Assembly: GCF_036053395.1 (NCBI RefSeq)
Contig: NZ_CP107942.1
Span: 9,456,001-9,520,000, forward strand
DNA length: 64,000 nucleotides
Direction of reading: 5' to 3'
From: Actinoplanes sp. NBC_00393
Lineage (GTDB): Bacteria; Actinomycetota; Actinomycetes; Mycobacteriales; Micromonosporaceae
Under the pieces are notes generated by a model that searched no databases, was not told the DNA's origin, and saw only the letters and a list, made by a program, of their open reading frames with translations. The position numbers and the translations under genes are program-made. Shown one piece after another: positions 8,395 to 16,123 of this stretch (its first letter is position 1; the number at the start of each line of letters is the position of its first letter).

Positions 8395-10059
8395 TCACAG
8401 CGACTTGATCGGCATCCCCTGCTTGTCGAGCAGCTCGGTCACGCTGCCGGCCGGCATCGGCCGGGCGAAGTGGTAACCCTGTGCCCGCCCACAGGCCAGT
8501 TCCCGCAGGCGGGAGGCTTGCTCGGCGTTCTCGATGCCCTCGGCGACCGGTGACAAATTGAAGGTGCGCGCGATGTGCAGCACCGCCTCGGCCACCGACG
8601 CGTCCCCGCTCTCCGGCATGGCCTGCACGAACGAGTGGTCGATCTTGATCACGTCGACCGGCAGCGTGCTGAGGTGGCTCAGCGAGGAGAAGCCGGTGCC
8701 GAAGTCGTCCAGGGCGATCCGTACGCCGAGCGACTTCAGCGCGCTCAGCACCCGGGCGGACTCGACCAGGTCGGTGAGTGCCACCGACTCGGTCAGCTCC
8801 AGCACCAGGTCCTGTGGCGGCAGGCCGGTGGTCTCCAGGATCGTGCGCACCTCGTCGATCAGGCGAGGGTTGCCCAGCTGAGAGGCGGACAGGTTCACGT
8901 TGAGCTCGAAGCCGGGGAACCGGGTCTGCCAGTCGATCGCCTGCCGGCACGCCTCCTCCAGCACCCAGCCGCCGAGCCGGGGCAGCATGCCGAGCGACTC
9001 GGCCAGATCCAGGAAGACCGCGGGCGGGACCAGGCCGCGCTCCGGGTGCTGCCAGCGGACCAGCGCCTCGACGCCGACCGTGTGGCCGCCGTCCAGGTCG
9101 ACGATCGGCTGGTAGTGCACCTCGAACTCGCCCGCCTCGATGCCGCGCAGCAGGTCGGCCTCGGCGAGGCGGCGCTGCTCGGCCGCGGCGAACAGCGCCG
9201 GGTCGAACCGCCGGGCCACCCCGCCGCCCTCCACCTTCGCCCGCAGCAGCGCCTGGTCGGCGCGGCGCAGCACGTGGTCGAGCACGTCACCGGAGGCGGC
9301 GACCGCGACACCGGCCCGGGCCCGGATCGTCACCGCGACCCCGGCCACCTCGAGCGGCCGGTGCAGCTCGGTGAGGACGCGCTCGGCGACGGACAGCGCT
9401 GCCTCCTCGTCCTCCAGCCCGGGCAGCAGCACCGCGAACTCGTCGCTGTCCAGCCGGGCCACGGTGTCGTTGGCGCGCACGTTGACGGCCAGGCGTTCGC
9501 CGGCGGCCCGCAGCAGGTCGTCGCCGACGATGTGCCCGAAGTGATCGTTGACGTGCTTGAAGCCGTCCAGGTTCACCAGGATCACCGCGGTGTGGGTGCG
9601 GGCCGGTTCGGCGAGCACCTCCTCGGCGTACTCGACGAACATCTTCCGGTTGCCCAGCCCGGTCAGCGGGTCGCGGAAGGCCTGCTGGGCCAGCAGCACC
9701 TGCTGACGGTTGAGGTCCACCTCGGGCCGGTCACCGATGGCCTGCCGCACGATCACCGCGGCCGTCACCAGCATCACCAGCCAGGTCGCGGTCGGCGACA
9801 GCTCGTGGTTCAGATGCCGGATCCCGGCCGCGATCAGCGCCGCGGCGGTCACCGTGTGCCGCAGCAGCGGCCGGCTTCCGTCGACCAGCAGCACGGCGAG
9901 GCCGAGACAGATCGCCGCGACCAGCGGCACGATCCGGCCGAACATCCCGCCCGGGTGCGCGGCATCGGCCACCGGCCAGGCCAGCAGTACCAGCGACGCG
10001 AGCACTGCGGCGTCGTCGACGCCGATCCGTACCCGGTCCAACAGAGCATTGCGACCCAC
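8395..10059 (-). CDS. Membrane-anchored GGDEF/EAL protein (variant GGDEF, intact EAL)
   Basis: Cyclic-di-GMP turnover protein. From the GTG at 10059 (GGAGG 6 bases upstream) it is 554 residues; a longer frame to 10161 would overlap the upstream gene and lacks such a site. Residues about 15-130 hold several hydrophobic segments. The GGDEF domain follows (DPLTGLGNRKMF), but its signature is RLDSDEFAVLLPG, with SDEF instead of GGDEF, so cyclase activity is doubtful. The EAL domain is complete: EALVRW, NVNLSASQL, ELTES, LDDFGTGFSSL, IKIDHSFV and AEGIEN. It is therefore most likely a phosphodiesterase. It sits 47 bases after the HExxH gene on the same strand. Confidence 0.9.
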   Translation of the reverse strand: MGRNALLDRVRIGVDDAAVLASLVLLAWPVADAAHPGGMFGRIVPLVAAICLGLAVLLVDGSRPLLRHTVTAAALIAAGIRHLNHELSPTATWLVMLVTAAVIVRQAIGDRPEVDLNRQQVLLAQQAFRDPLTGLGNRKMFVEYAEEVLAEPARTHTAVILVNLDGFKHVNDHFGHIVGDDLLRAAGERLAVNVRANDTVARLDSDEFAVLLPGLEDEEAALSVAERVLTELHRPLEVAGVAVTIRARAGVAVAASGDVLDHVLRRADQALLRAKVEGGGVARRFDPALFAAAEQRRLAEADLLRGIEAGEFEVHYQPIVDLDGGHTVGVEALVRWQHPERGLVPPAVFLDLAESLGMLPRLGGWVLEEACRQAIDWQTRFPGFELNVNLSASQLGNPRLIDEVRTILETTGLPPQDLVLELTESVALTDLVESARVLSALKSLGVRIALDDFGTGFSSLSHLSTLPVDVIKIDHSFVQAMPESGDASVAEAVLHIARTFNLSPVAEGIENAEQASRLRELACGRAQGYHFARPMPAGSVTELLDKQGMPIKSL

Positions 10060-10106
10060 GGTCCACCTCCGGCGAGACACATCGGTCCCGGGTGGGCGCG
10101 CTTGAG

Positions 10107-11717
10107 CTATCCGGACAGCCAATCGGCCAGCGCATCCACCGCGGCCTCCGGCGCCGCGCACGCGGCCGCCTTCACCACTTCCGGCCGCAGACGCAGAGCC
10201 GGGCGCGGGGAGACCAGGGCAAGGCCCGACCAGGCCTGATCATCTGCAAGATCAAATTCAAGACATTTCTGGTACGCGTCTGCAGCAGTTCCCGCTTCCC
10301 CACGCAAGCACGCAAGATCCGCGGCAGCAACGCGGCCGCCGGGCTTGAGCACGGGGTCACCCTTGACCAGCGCGTGCGCCAGACGCACACGCGGGCTGTT
10401 CACCAGCTCCCGCCCCGGTGCGGGCGCCGCCACCGGCCGCACCTCAGGTGGCCGCCGCCCATCCCGCCAGGCCGACGCCAGCGCCGCCGCGTCACCGGGC
10501 GTCACCGCCAGATTCCGCAGCCGCCAGCGCACCCGGTGGTCCGCAACCGCCAGCCCGGCCAGGCGCGCGATCTCCGGATCGACCGCTTCATCCAGCCACG
10601 GCCGAACCTCCCTGGCCAGCGCCGCCACAAACCGCCGGCCAGCAGCGGTCAGTCGCCCGCCGCCGCTCAGCCCCTCAGCCGCCGCCAGCACCGCAGCCCG
10701 CCACCGAGCGAATTCAAACGCCGCCACCCGGGCGGCCCCGGCCGTGCTTCCTGCGTCGGCCCTGCTTTCCGCGTCGGCCCTGCTTCCGGCGCCGGCTCTG
10801 CTGTCCGCGCCGGCTCTGCTGTCCGCGCCGGCTCTGCTGTCCGCGCCGGCCCTGCTGTCCGCGCCGGCCCCGCTCTCCGCGCCGACCCCCATCCCCGGCT
10901 CGTTGATCTTGGGAGGTGGGGATTGCATTTCGGCTCGCCAGAAGCGGGTCACCGCGAGGTAGGCGTAGGCGCCGTGCAGGATGCCGAACGGGGGGCGCGG
11001 GTCGTCGCGCCACGGTGAGTAGCCCCGGTCGCCGCCGGGCTCGACCAGGTCGAACAGCTGGTGGACGGCGTTCAGGACGCTGTGCTGCGTCTCGTGCAGC
11101 AGGCCGACGGCCAAGGCGGTCGCGTCCGCCGGCGCGGAGATGGCGACCGCTCCGAACGCCTCCGCCGACGTGGCGCTGATGCCCTCGGCGGCCGGGTCGG
11201 GGCGGACCGGCACGATCACCCGGAGCACCGTGGACATCGTCTCGGCCGCCGCCCGGTGCCGGCGCGCCAGGATCTGCCAGGCCTCGTCGAGGCAGTGCTG
11301 CCAATGCTCCAGCTCGTCGGGGGAGAGCGCGTCGACCGGATCGAGGCCGAGCCGCCGGCGGACCGGATCGGCGTCGTCCACGCGTACCGTCAAAGTGAGA
11401 TCAGCGCAGGTGAACCGCATCGGGTGACCACCCGGACGGGGCCCGTCGGCGCCCGCGGCGCCGGACCGCAGAGCGTGCGCGGCCCACAACCCGGTCATCG
11501 GGTCGGCGATCAGCCGGCGCGCCTCGGCCGGATCGGCGGCCGTGAGGCGCGCATACCAGGCCGGGTTCTGCGGCAGCCCGCGCCGGACCTCGCGCAACAG
11601 CAGCAGATGGCGGCTGAGCTGCGCCCGGCGCAACGTGCCGAGGGTGGTGGCGTCCGGACGGCCGGCGCCGAGCGCGGCGAAGGCGTCGTCGGTGAGCCGG
11701 AAGGTGCGTGGGGTCAT
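10107..11717 (-). CDS. HExxH-motif peptide-modifying enzyme (aKG-HExxH-type hydroxylase-like, FxsB C-terminal homologue)
   Basis: A 536-residue protein whose N-terminus (FRLTDDAFAALGAGRPDATT) and core LLHETQHSVLNAVHQLFDLV match the HExxH domain found as the C-terminal half of FxsB, or alone beside RiPP precursors. HETQH lies at about residues 208-212. Such proteins were first called putative peptide-modification proteins; related stand-alone members are described as 2-oxoglutarate-dependent peptide beta-hydroxylases. No radical SAM cysteine motif is present. Residues about 278-325 are a low-complexity (S-R-A-G-A-D)n insertion encoded by an 18-bp tandem repeat. The gene starts 19 bases after the stop of a peptide ending FNSAV, its probable substrate. 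Confidence 0.82.
   Translation of the reverse strand: MTPRTFRLTDDAFAALGAGRPDATTLGTLRRAQLSRHLLLLREVRRGLPQNPAWYARLTAADPAEARRLIADPMTGLWAAHALRSGAAGADGPRPGGHPMRFTCADLTLTVRVDDADPVRRRLGLDPVDALSPDELEHWQHCLDEAWQILARRHRAAAETMSTVLRVIVPVRPDPAAEGISATSAEAFGAVAISAPADATALAVGLLHETQHSVLNAVHQLFDLVEPGGDRGYSPWRDDPRPPFGILHGAYAYLAVTRFWRAEMQSPPPKINEPGMGVGAESGAGADSRAGADSRAGADSRAGADSRAGAGSRADAESRADAGSTAGAARVAAFEFARWRAAVLAAAEGLSGGGRLTAAGRRFVAALAREVRPWLDEAVDPEIARLAGLAVADHRVRWRLRNLAVTPGDAAALASAWRDGRRPPEVRPVAAPAPGRELVNSPRVRLAHALVKGDPVLKPGGRVAAADLACLRGEAGTAADAYQKCLEFDLADDQAWSGLALVSPRPALRLRPEVVKAAACAAPEAAVDALADWLSG
10741..10890 (-). repeat. 18-bp tandem repeat inside the HExxH gene
   Basis: About eight imperfect copies of an 18-base unit (read on the plus strand as ctgctgtccgcgccggct). 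They keep the frame and encode a repeated Ser-Arg-Ala-Gly-Ala-Asp linker between the HExxH catalytic region and the helical C-terminal region. Copy number is likely to vary between strains. Confidence 0.85.
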
Positions 11718-11736
11718 CCGTGGCGGCTTCGGGCGG

Positions 11737-11934
11737 TCAGACCGCGGAGTTGAAGCCGGCGATCGGCTCGCCGGGACTGGTCAGCTCGTCGGTGACGCGG
11801 CGCAGGGCACGGGCCAGGGCGGAGTCGTCGTGCTCCACGAGCTCTGCGAGCTCCTCGAGGGACGAGTCGGCAAGATCGACCATGACGGACTGCCATTCCG
11901 CCGGCGTCTTCTCGGCGGCCTCACCTGCGTCCAC
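11737..11934 (-). CDS. FxSxx-COOH RiPP precursor peptide (FxsA-like)
   Basis: A 65-residue peptide beginning with GTG (read as Met) D-A-G-E-A-A and ending PIAGFNSAV at the stop. The last five residues F-N-S-A-V fit the F-x-S-x-x-COOH rule that defines this precursor class. The leader is acidic and helical (LADSSLEELAELVEHDDSALARALRRV), as usual for FxsA leaders. The GTG at 11934 is preceded by AAGGGGG at about 6 bases. The stop is 19 bases from the start of the HExxH enzyme, so they are surely cotranscribed. Family knowledge: in complete systems a radical SAM enzyme FxsB installs a cyclophane in the C-terminal motif. No such gene is in this window. Confidence 0.85.
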   Translation of the reverse strand: MDAGEAAEKTPAEWQSVMVDLADSSLEELAELVEHDDSALARALRRVTDELTSPGEPIAGFNSAV

Positions 11935-12101
11935 GGCACCCCCTTCAGGACCGGCAGTGCGGTCGATGCGTTGCCTGCAGGTTACGGCGGTCGTCGGGTC
12001 GGGTGACCGGCGGGAGTCACTACGGTGGGTGTTCGCACACACTTGCGTAGGCGTGATCTGATGGGACATGACCGCCGCAAGTCGGTAACGGAGGGCAAAT
12101 A
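11935..12101. promoter_or_regulatory. Divergent intergenic region upstream of the FxSxx operon
   Basis: This stretch separates the FxSxx precursor (minus) from rightward reading frames (plus) and must hold the operon promoter. It includes GGAGGGCAAATA immediately before the GTG at 12102. No promoter boxes or operator could be assigned with confidence. Confidence 0.4.
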
Positions 12102-12296
12102 GTGCTGGGTGGAGAGTCAGGCGCCGGTGACGGCGTGATGGAGGCCCCGGTGGCGACAGCGGCCGCAGCGGGGGAGGATCCGGCCGAGCCGGTGATGCCG
12201 TCGCCGCCGTTCCCGACCTTCCAGAACACTCCCACGCTGCCACACCAGGCGCCGGGCAACGGATTCGAGAGTGGGCGGGACAGTCGTGCACGGTGA
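12102..12296 (+). CDS. Possible small Pro/Ala-rich protein (64 aa)
   Basis: A 64-codon frame with a good ribosome site (GGAGGG, 6-7 bases before the GTG). The product is Gly-, Ala- and Pro-rich (for example PVMPSPPFPTFQNTPTLPHQ), with no recognised domain and no FxSxx ending. It overlaps the next frame by 26 bases. It may be a real small gene translationally coupled to the next one, or the true 5' part of a single gene. Evidence is limited to the site and the spacing. Confidence 0.35.
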   Translation: MLGGESGAGDGVMEAPVATAAAAGEDPAEPVMPSPPFPTFQNTPTLPHQAPGNGFESGRDSRAR

Positions 12297-12678
12297 ACCG
12301 AGACCGTCGCTTCCCCGGCGTGGCCCGGCCCCGCCGGTGGACAAGATGAGCAACCCGGAGCTGGTCCGGATGGTCGAGGCCGAGCATCCGTACCGTGGTA
12401 AGGCTCTTTTCGAGCTCTGCGACCGGGTGCCGCAGGACGACGACGCGGCCACCAAGGTCGCGATGCTGTCCCGGCTGCCGTCGCTGCGCCGCGCGCGTCT
12501 CTTCGACCGGGTCTCGCTGGCCTGGTCGGCGATCATCGCGCTGCTCGCGGCGGAGACGGCGCACGCGCGCGAGGAGGCGTACGCGGCGTTCGGCGCACTG
12601 GAACCCGGGGAGCAGCAGGACATGCTGGACTACCTGGAGGTCGGTGCGATCGAGGAGGCCCACCCGCGCATCACGTGA
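12271..12678 (+). CDS. Hypothetical helical protein
   Basis: About 135 residues from a GTG at 12271; GTG 12286 and ATG 12346 (MSNPELVRMVEAEHPYRG) are alternative starts, and only the region from that Met onward looks like folded protein. It is predicted to be mainly helical with one hydrophobic helix (LAWSAIIALLAAETAHA) and an acidic end (EPGEQQDMLDYLEVGAIEEA). I do not recognise the family. The stop lies in a hairpin shared with the convergent DUF427 gene. Confidence 0.7.
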   Translation: MGGTVVHGEPRPSLPRRGPAPPVDKMSNPELVRMVEAEHPYRGKALFELCDRVPQDDDAATKVAMLSRLPSLRRARLFDRVSLAWSAIIALLAAETAHAREEAYAAFGALEPGEQQDMLDYLEVGAIEEAHPRIT

Positions 12679-12687
12679 GCGGGCCTC
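12655..12687. terminator. Hairpin between convergent genes
   Basis: GAGGCCC..CCGC pairs with GCGGGCCTC across the stop of the plus-strand gene (12678) and just before the stop of the minus-strand DUF427 gene (12693). It has no clear T-run. It could act in both directions. Confidence 0.45.
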
Positions 12688-12692
12688 AGCGG

Positions 12693-12977
12693 TCAGGCTT
12701 CCACGCGGACGTCTCTGCGGAAGGCGACTCGGTCGCGTACCGCGGAGGCGTCCGGTTTCGGATCGGGGTAGAACCAGGCCGCGTCCGGCGCGGTGTGCCC
12801 GTCGGCGCGCAGTGAGTAATACGACGCCTTGCCCTTCCATGGGCAGACGGTGTGCGTCTCCGACGGCACCAGGACGTCGTCGCGCACGCTGGTGCGGGGG
12901 AAGTAGGTGTTGCCCTCGACAATCACCGTGTCGTCGCTTTCGGCGATCACTTCGTCGTTCCAGATGGCCTTCGGCAT
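12693..12977 (-). CDS. DUF427 domain protein
   Basis: A 94-residue single-domain protein with the DUF427 hallmarks: KAIWNDEVIAESDDTVIVEGNTYFPR near the start (quoted in pieces: KAIWNDEVIAE, then VEGNTYFP), then CPWKGKASYYSL, then AAWFYPDPKP and the DRVAF pattern near the end. The family is common in actinobacteria and fungi, with a conserved beta fold and no settled biochemical role. The ATG at 12977 gives the normal length. It converges on the hypothetical gene at 12271-12678, with 14 bases between the stops. Confidence 0.9.
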   Translation of the reverse strand: MPKAIWNDEVIAESDDTVIVEGNTYFPRTSVRDDVLVPSETHTVCPWKGKASYYSLRADGHTAPDAAWFYPDPKPDASAVRDRVAFRRDVRVEA

Positions 12978-13027
12978 GCCTCCGAACCTAGCGCGCCGCG
13001 GAGTTTGCGTCTGATACGTGCGGTTTA

Positions 13028-13046
13028 TTCACCTCTGGTGGGTGAA
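13028..13046. promoter_or_regulatory. Inverted repeat upstream of the Cas4-like gene
   Basis: TTCACC and GGTGAA separated by 7 bases, about 80 bases before the ATG at 13128 and in the intergenic region shared with the divergent DUF427 gene. It is a possible operator; the function is unproven. Confidence 0.3.
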
Positions 13047-13127
13047 ACCCGGCGCGTCGCCCGGACATTGGCCCGGTGCTGTACGAAGATCTACAGTGGT
13101 TTTCGTTTCCCCACGAGAACGGCGTTC

Positions 13128-14345
13128 ATGCAGAGCAATCGGCTTGATCAGCTCCGTGGCCCCGGGCGGGCCAAACGGCACAACGCGCGCACGATCGCCG
13201 CGCTGACCGGCAATCCGGGCTGTTCCCGGCGGGCGGTCCTCGACGCGGCCGGGGTCGACAAGGTGAAACTGGCCGAGCGGATCGGCCTTCCGGGCAGCTT
13301 CGGGCAGTCCCGGTTCGCACTCTCCCGGGGGAACGCATTCGAGGCGATGCTCAAGGCCGACGACTGTGCCCCGCTGCGCTCGCTGCTCGGCGCCTCGTCG
13401 CTCAGCTATGCGGACCTCGGCGCAGACTCCGACGACACGCTGGGTGACCGGCACGACCGTACGGTGCAGCTGCTCGCCGACGCGCAGGCCGCGCTGATCG
13501 ACCACCCGCTGCTCACTCTCGAGGTGGCCGGGCAGACCGTCTACCTCGAGCCGGACCTGATCGCGTACGCCAGCCGCGGCCGCCTCCAGGTCGTCGAGAT
13601 CAAGTCGTTCGCGATCGTGGACGGGCAGGCCGACAGCGCCAAGGTCTCCGCCGCGGCCGTGCAGGCCGCCGTCTACGTGCTCGCCCTGCGATCGTTGCTG
13701 CAGCGCCTCGGCCGCGACCCCGGGCTGGTCAGCCACGAGGTGGTGCTGGTCTGCCCGGAGAACTTCTCGCTCAGCCCGGTCGCGGTGACCCTGGACGTCC
13801 GCAAACAGCTCTCCACCCTGCGCCGCCAACTGTCCCGGCTGGCCTCGGTGGCCTCCCTGATCGACGCCCTGCCGGACGGGATGACCTTCGACCTCGCGCT
13901 GGCGCCGGAAGATCTGACCGTTGCGCTCGGGCACATCGAGCCGCGGTATGCGCCGGAGTGCCTCTCCAGCTGCGAACTCTCCGTCTACTGCCGGAGCGAG
14001 GCGGCGGGCAGCACCGCGGCGCTGGGCCGGACGGTGCGGGAGGCGCTCGGCGGGATCGAGACTGTAGGGGAGGTGCTTGCGCTGGCTGACGGAAGCCGCA
14101 CCCCGACCCCGGACCAGGCCGAGGCGGCGGCAGTCCTCCAGGCGGCGTTGCGGTTGCGCAATGAGGCGCTCGCGTCTGCTCAGCTGGTGGTCCCTGCCGG
14201 GCAGTCGACTTCTGCGGGGCCTTCTTCCGTGCCGCTTTCCTCCGTGCGGCCTTCTTCCTCGCCTCCCTCCCCGCCGGGGGCTCCGCAGCCTTCCCCTGGT
14301 CAGCCGGTTTCCTTCGCGGCGCCCTCTTCGTCGCCGGCCTCGTGA
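13128..14345 (+). CDS. Cas4/AddB-like PD-(D/E)xK nuclease with four-cysteine (Fe-S-type) pattern
   Basis: A 405-residue protein. The nuclease core shows EPDLIAY (about residue 141) and then VVEIKS (Glu157, Lys159), the D...ExK signature of PD-(D/E)xK nucleases. A single cysteine near the N-terminus (Cys32) plus CLSSCELSVYC (Cys278, 282, 288) reproduces the one-plus-three cysteine layout of Cas4 and AddB, which bind a 4Fe-4S cluster. The last 60 or so residues are Ser/Pro-rich and probably disordered. The stop overlaps the next start by four bases (GTGA), so the two proteins are probably made together. No Cas1, Cas2 or CRISPR repeats are nearby, so a CRISPR role is not supported. An SF1 helicase lies 3.6 kb to the right on the other strand. 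Confidence 0.75.
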   Translation: MQSNRLDQLRGPGRAKRHNARTIAALTGNPGCSRRAVLDAAGVDKVKLAERIGLPGSFGQSRFALSRGNAFEAMLKADDCAPLRSLLGASSLSYADLGADSDDTLGDRHDRTVQLLADAQAALIDHPLLTLEVAGQTVYLEPDLIAYASRGRLQVVEIKSFAIVDGQADSAKVSAAAVQAAVYVLALRSLLQRLGRDPGLVSHEVVLVCPENFSLSPVAVTLDVRKQLSTLRRQLSRLASVASLIDALPDGMTFDLALAPEDLTVALGHIEPRYAPECLSSCELSVYCRSEAAGSTAALGRTVREALGGIETVGEVLALADGSRTPTPDQAEAAAVLQAALRLRNEALASAQLVVPAGQSTSAGPSSVPLSSVRPSSSPPSPPGAPQPSPGQPVSFAAPSSSPAS

Positions 14346-15976
14346 GCACGCTCACCGCTTTTGCTCGGGCTCAGGCGCTGGCGTCCGGCCGGGCGCAGCA
14401 GATTGCCGCGGTCCGTCACCTCCACGCCCATGATCATCCGCTGGTGCTGATCCCGCTCGCGATGGCCGGCGAGGCGAACGCGCCGCTGGCCGCCCTGATC
14501 GGAACGAATCGTTCCGATCCGACCCTCCTGGTGGTCACCCAGCCGCGCAACCGAGACGACCGATTCGCCTTCTTCGCCGCTTTGGCCGAGATCCTCGTCC
14601 CGTACCTCGACTCGTTCGCCACCGAGACCGAAGACGTGCCGGTGGACCGCGGCAAGGATGTCCGCCAGCGCTACCGCGACGCCCCGCAGATCTGGGTCCC
14701 GAACCCGGCCGGCGTCGACTTCCTCCGGATGCTCGGCCGATCCACCCGGTTCCGCACCACCGACGGCGAATACCCGGTCCCGGCCGGCGTACCGGTGCTC
14801 GGCCGCTGGCTGACCTTCTTCGCCAACACCGCCGAAATGCCGGGCTCATGTCTGCTGCTCAACGCCGTGCAGGCCCTCGGGCTGCACTGGGCCACCGGCC
14901 AGAGCGCAGCCGAGGACGCTCAACTCGGCGTCCAGCTCGCGTGGATCGAGTCCGGCGCCGACGCCGCACGTGAAGCCGAGAACGATGTGGTCGCCGGCCC
15001 CGCCACCGACCCCGACTTCGACAACCGCGTGCTGGCCCCGCTGATCGAACGGTCCACCCCCGAGCTCCCCGACGTACTCCGCGACCTGCTCCTCCCCACC
15101 TGGGAGCGGATGTGGCGAACCCTGGACCTGCTGCGCCGCCTCCCGCCCGGCGAACGCGTCGCCTCCCGCTGGGACTCCGACAAGGACGCATTCACGGCAT
15201 TCGCCCAATACCTGGCCGAGGGCGGGGCACCGCAACCCAGGCGGGACGGCGCGGTGGCTGCCGCGGCCCGGCTCCAGCGCCTGGAAAATGCCGCAGCCCG
15301 GTACGCCGTACAGCGCGCCTTCGACGACCCCCTGGTCCTGGCCGAATACCGCCTGACCGGAAACGCCTTCGCCGGCACCGTCACCCTCGCCAACCCGGAC
15401 CGGATCGACGACAGCGGCAAACGGCCGGTCCTCCGCCCGCGGATCATGCTCCACACCACCGAGGAGGTCCGGGTAGAGCCCGGAACCGCCCTGACCTCCC
15501 CGGCCCGCCCCACCCAGAAAGCCCGAGTGATCTCGGTGACCCCGGCCGGCGACGGCCGCGACGTCCTGCTGGAACTCTCCGGCGGAATGGGCCGCAAACT
15601 GGTCGCCGAGCCGGGAAGCGTGCCGGCCGTAGGCGAATATCTGGTCCTGACCACGCTGAGCGAGGCCTACCGCCCCGGCGGCGCCTTCCCCGAACCATCC
15701 GACACCCCCTGGACCCACGGCGGCCCACCCTCCACCGACCCCGACCCCGGCCCCGGCCCCGGCCCCGGCTCCGACTCTGGCCCCGGCCCCGGCTCCGACT
15801 CCGGCCCCGGCCCCGGCCCCGGCCCCGGCCCCGGCCCCGGCTCCGACTCCGGCCCCGGCCCCGGCCCCGGCCCCGGCCCCGGCCCCGGCCCCGGCCCCGG
15901 CTCCGACTCCGGCCCCGGCCCCGGCCCCGGCCCCGGCTCCGGCTCCGGCCCCGGCTCCGGCTCCGGCCCCGAGTAG
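14342..15976 (+). CDS. Unknown protein coupled to the Cas4-like nuclease, with Gly-Pro tail
   Basis: A 544-residue protein with a GTG start overlapping the nuclease stop (GTGA). Residues 1-465 appear globular, rich in alpha helix, with segments such as LLVVTQPRNRDDRFAFFAAL, PQIWVPNPAGVDFLRMLGRS and, near 400-440, a beta-rich part (KARVISVTPAGDGRDVLLEL). That part resembles the small beta domain found in some helicase-associated proteins. From about residue 466 the sequence is almost only Gly-Pro, Asp-Ser and Gly-Ser repeats. I do not recognise a family. The coupling suggests a partner of the nuclease in a DNA-processing complex. Confidence 0.7.
   Translation: MSTLTAFARAQALASGRAQQIAAVRHLHAHDHPLVLIPLAMAGEANAPLAALIGTNRSDPTLLVVTQPRNRDDRFAFFAALAEILVPYLDSFATETEDVPVDRGKDVRQRYRDAPQIWVPNPAGVDFLRMLGRSTRFRTTDGEYPVPAGVPVLGRWLTFFANTAEMPGSCLLLNAVQALGLHWATGQSAAEDAQLGVQLAWIESGADAAREAENDVVAGPATDPDFDNRVLAPLIERSTPELPDVLRDLLLPTWERMWRTLDLLRRLPPGERVASRWDSDKDAFTAFAQYLAEGGAPQPRRDGAVAAAARLQRLENAAARYAVQRAFDDPLVLAEYRLTGNAFAGTVTLANPDRIDDSGKRPVLRPRIMLHTTEEVRVEPGTALTSPARPTQKARVISVTPAGDGRDVLLELSGGMGRKLVAEPGSVPAVGEYLVLTTLSEAYRPGGAFPEPSDTPWTHGGPPSTDPDPGPGPGPGSDSGPGPGSDSGPGPGPGPGPGPGSDSGPGPGPGPGPGPGPGPGSDSGPGPGPGPGSGSGPGSGSGPE
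15735..15973 (+). repeat. Low-complexity GGCCCC/GGCTCC repeat encoding a Gly-Pro tail
   Basis: About 240 bases of nearly pure ggcccc hexamers interrupted by ggctccgactcc. They code for Gly-Pro and Gly-Ser-Asp-Ser runs at the C-terminus of the 544-residue protein. A tract this regular is prone to slippage and to sequencing or assembly error, so its exact length should be treated with caution. Confidence 0.9.
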
Positions 15977-16123
15977 CGCGGCCACGGTCGCCACTTCGCT
16001 GGCCAGGCTGCGTTTCCCGACCGGTCTGACATCCGCGCGGACCGGGAGTAGCCACGCCGTGGGTGCCCGCTCAGCTGGACCTAGCCATGCCGACCGTCGC
16101 TCGAGGCGCGGCGTGACCGCTGG

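Noticed and set aside
13128..14345. Reading the Cas4-like protein as part of a CRISPR-Cas system
   Set aside because: No Cas1, Cas2, effector or array in the window; only the nuclease fold and cysteines are shared.
14846..15994. Minus-strand frame coding a Gly-Ala repeat protein
   Set aside because: Antisense reading of the Gly-Pro repeat and of the coding strand of the 544-residue protein.
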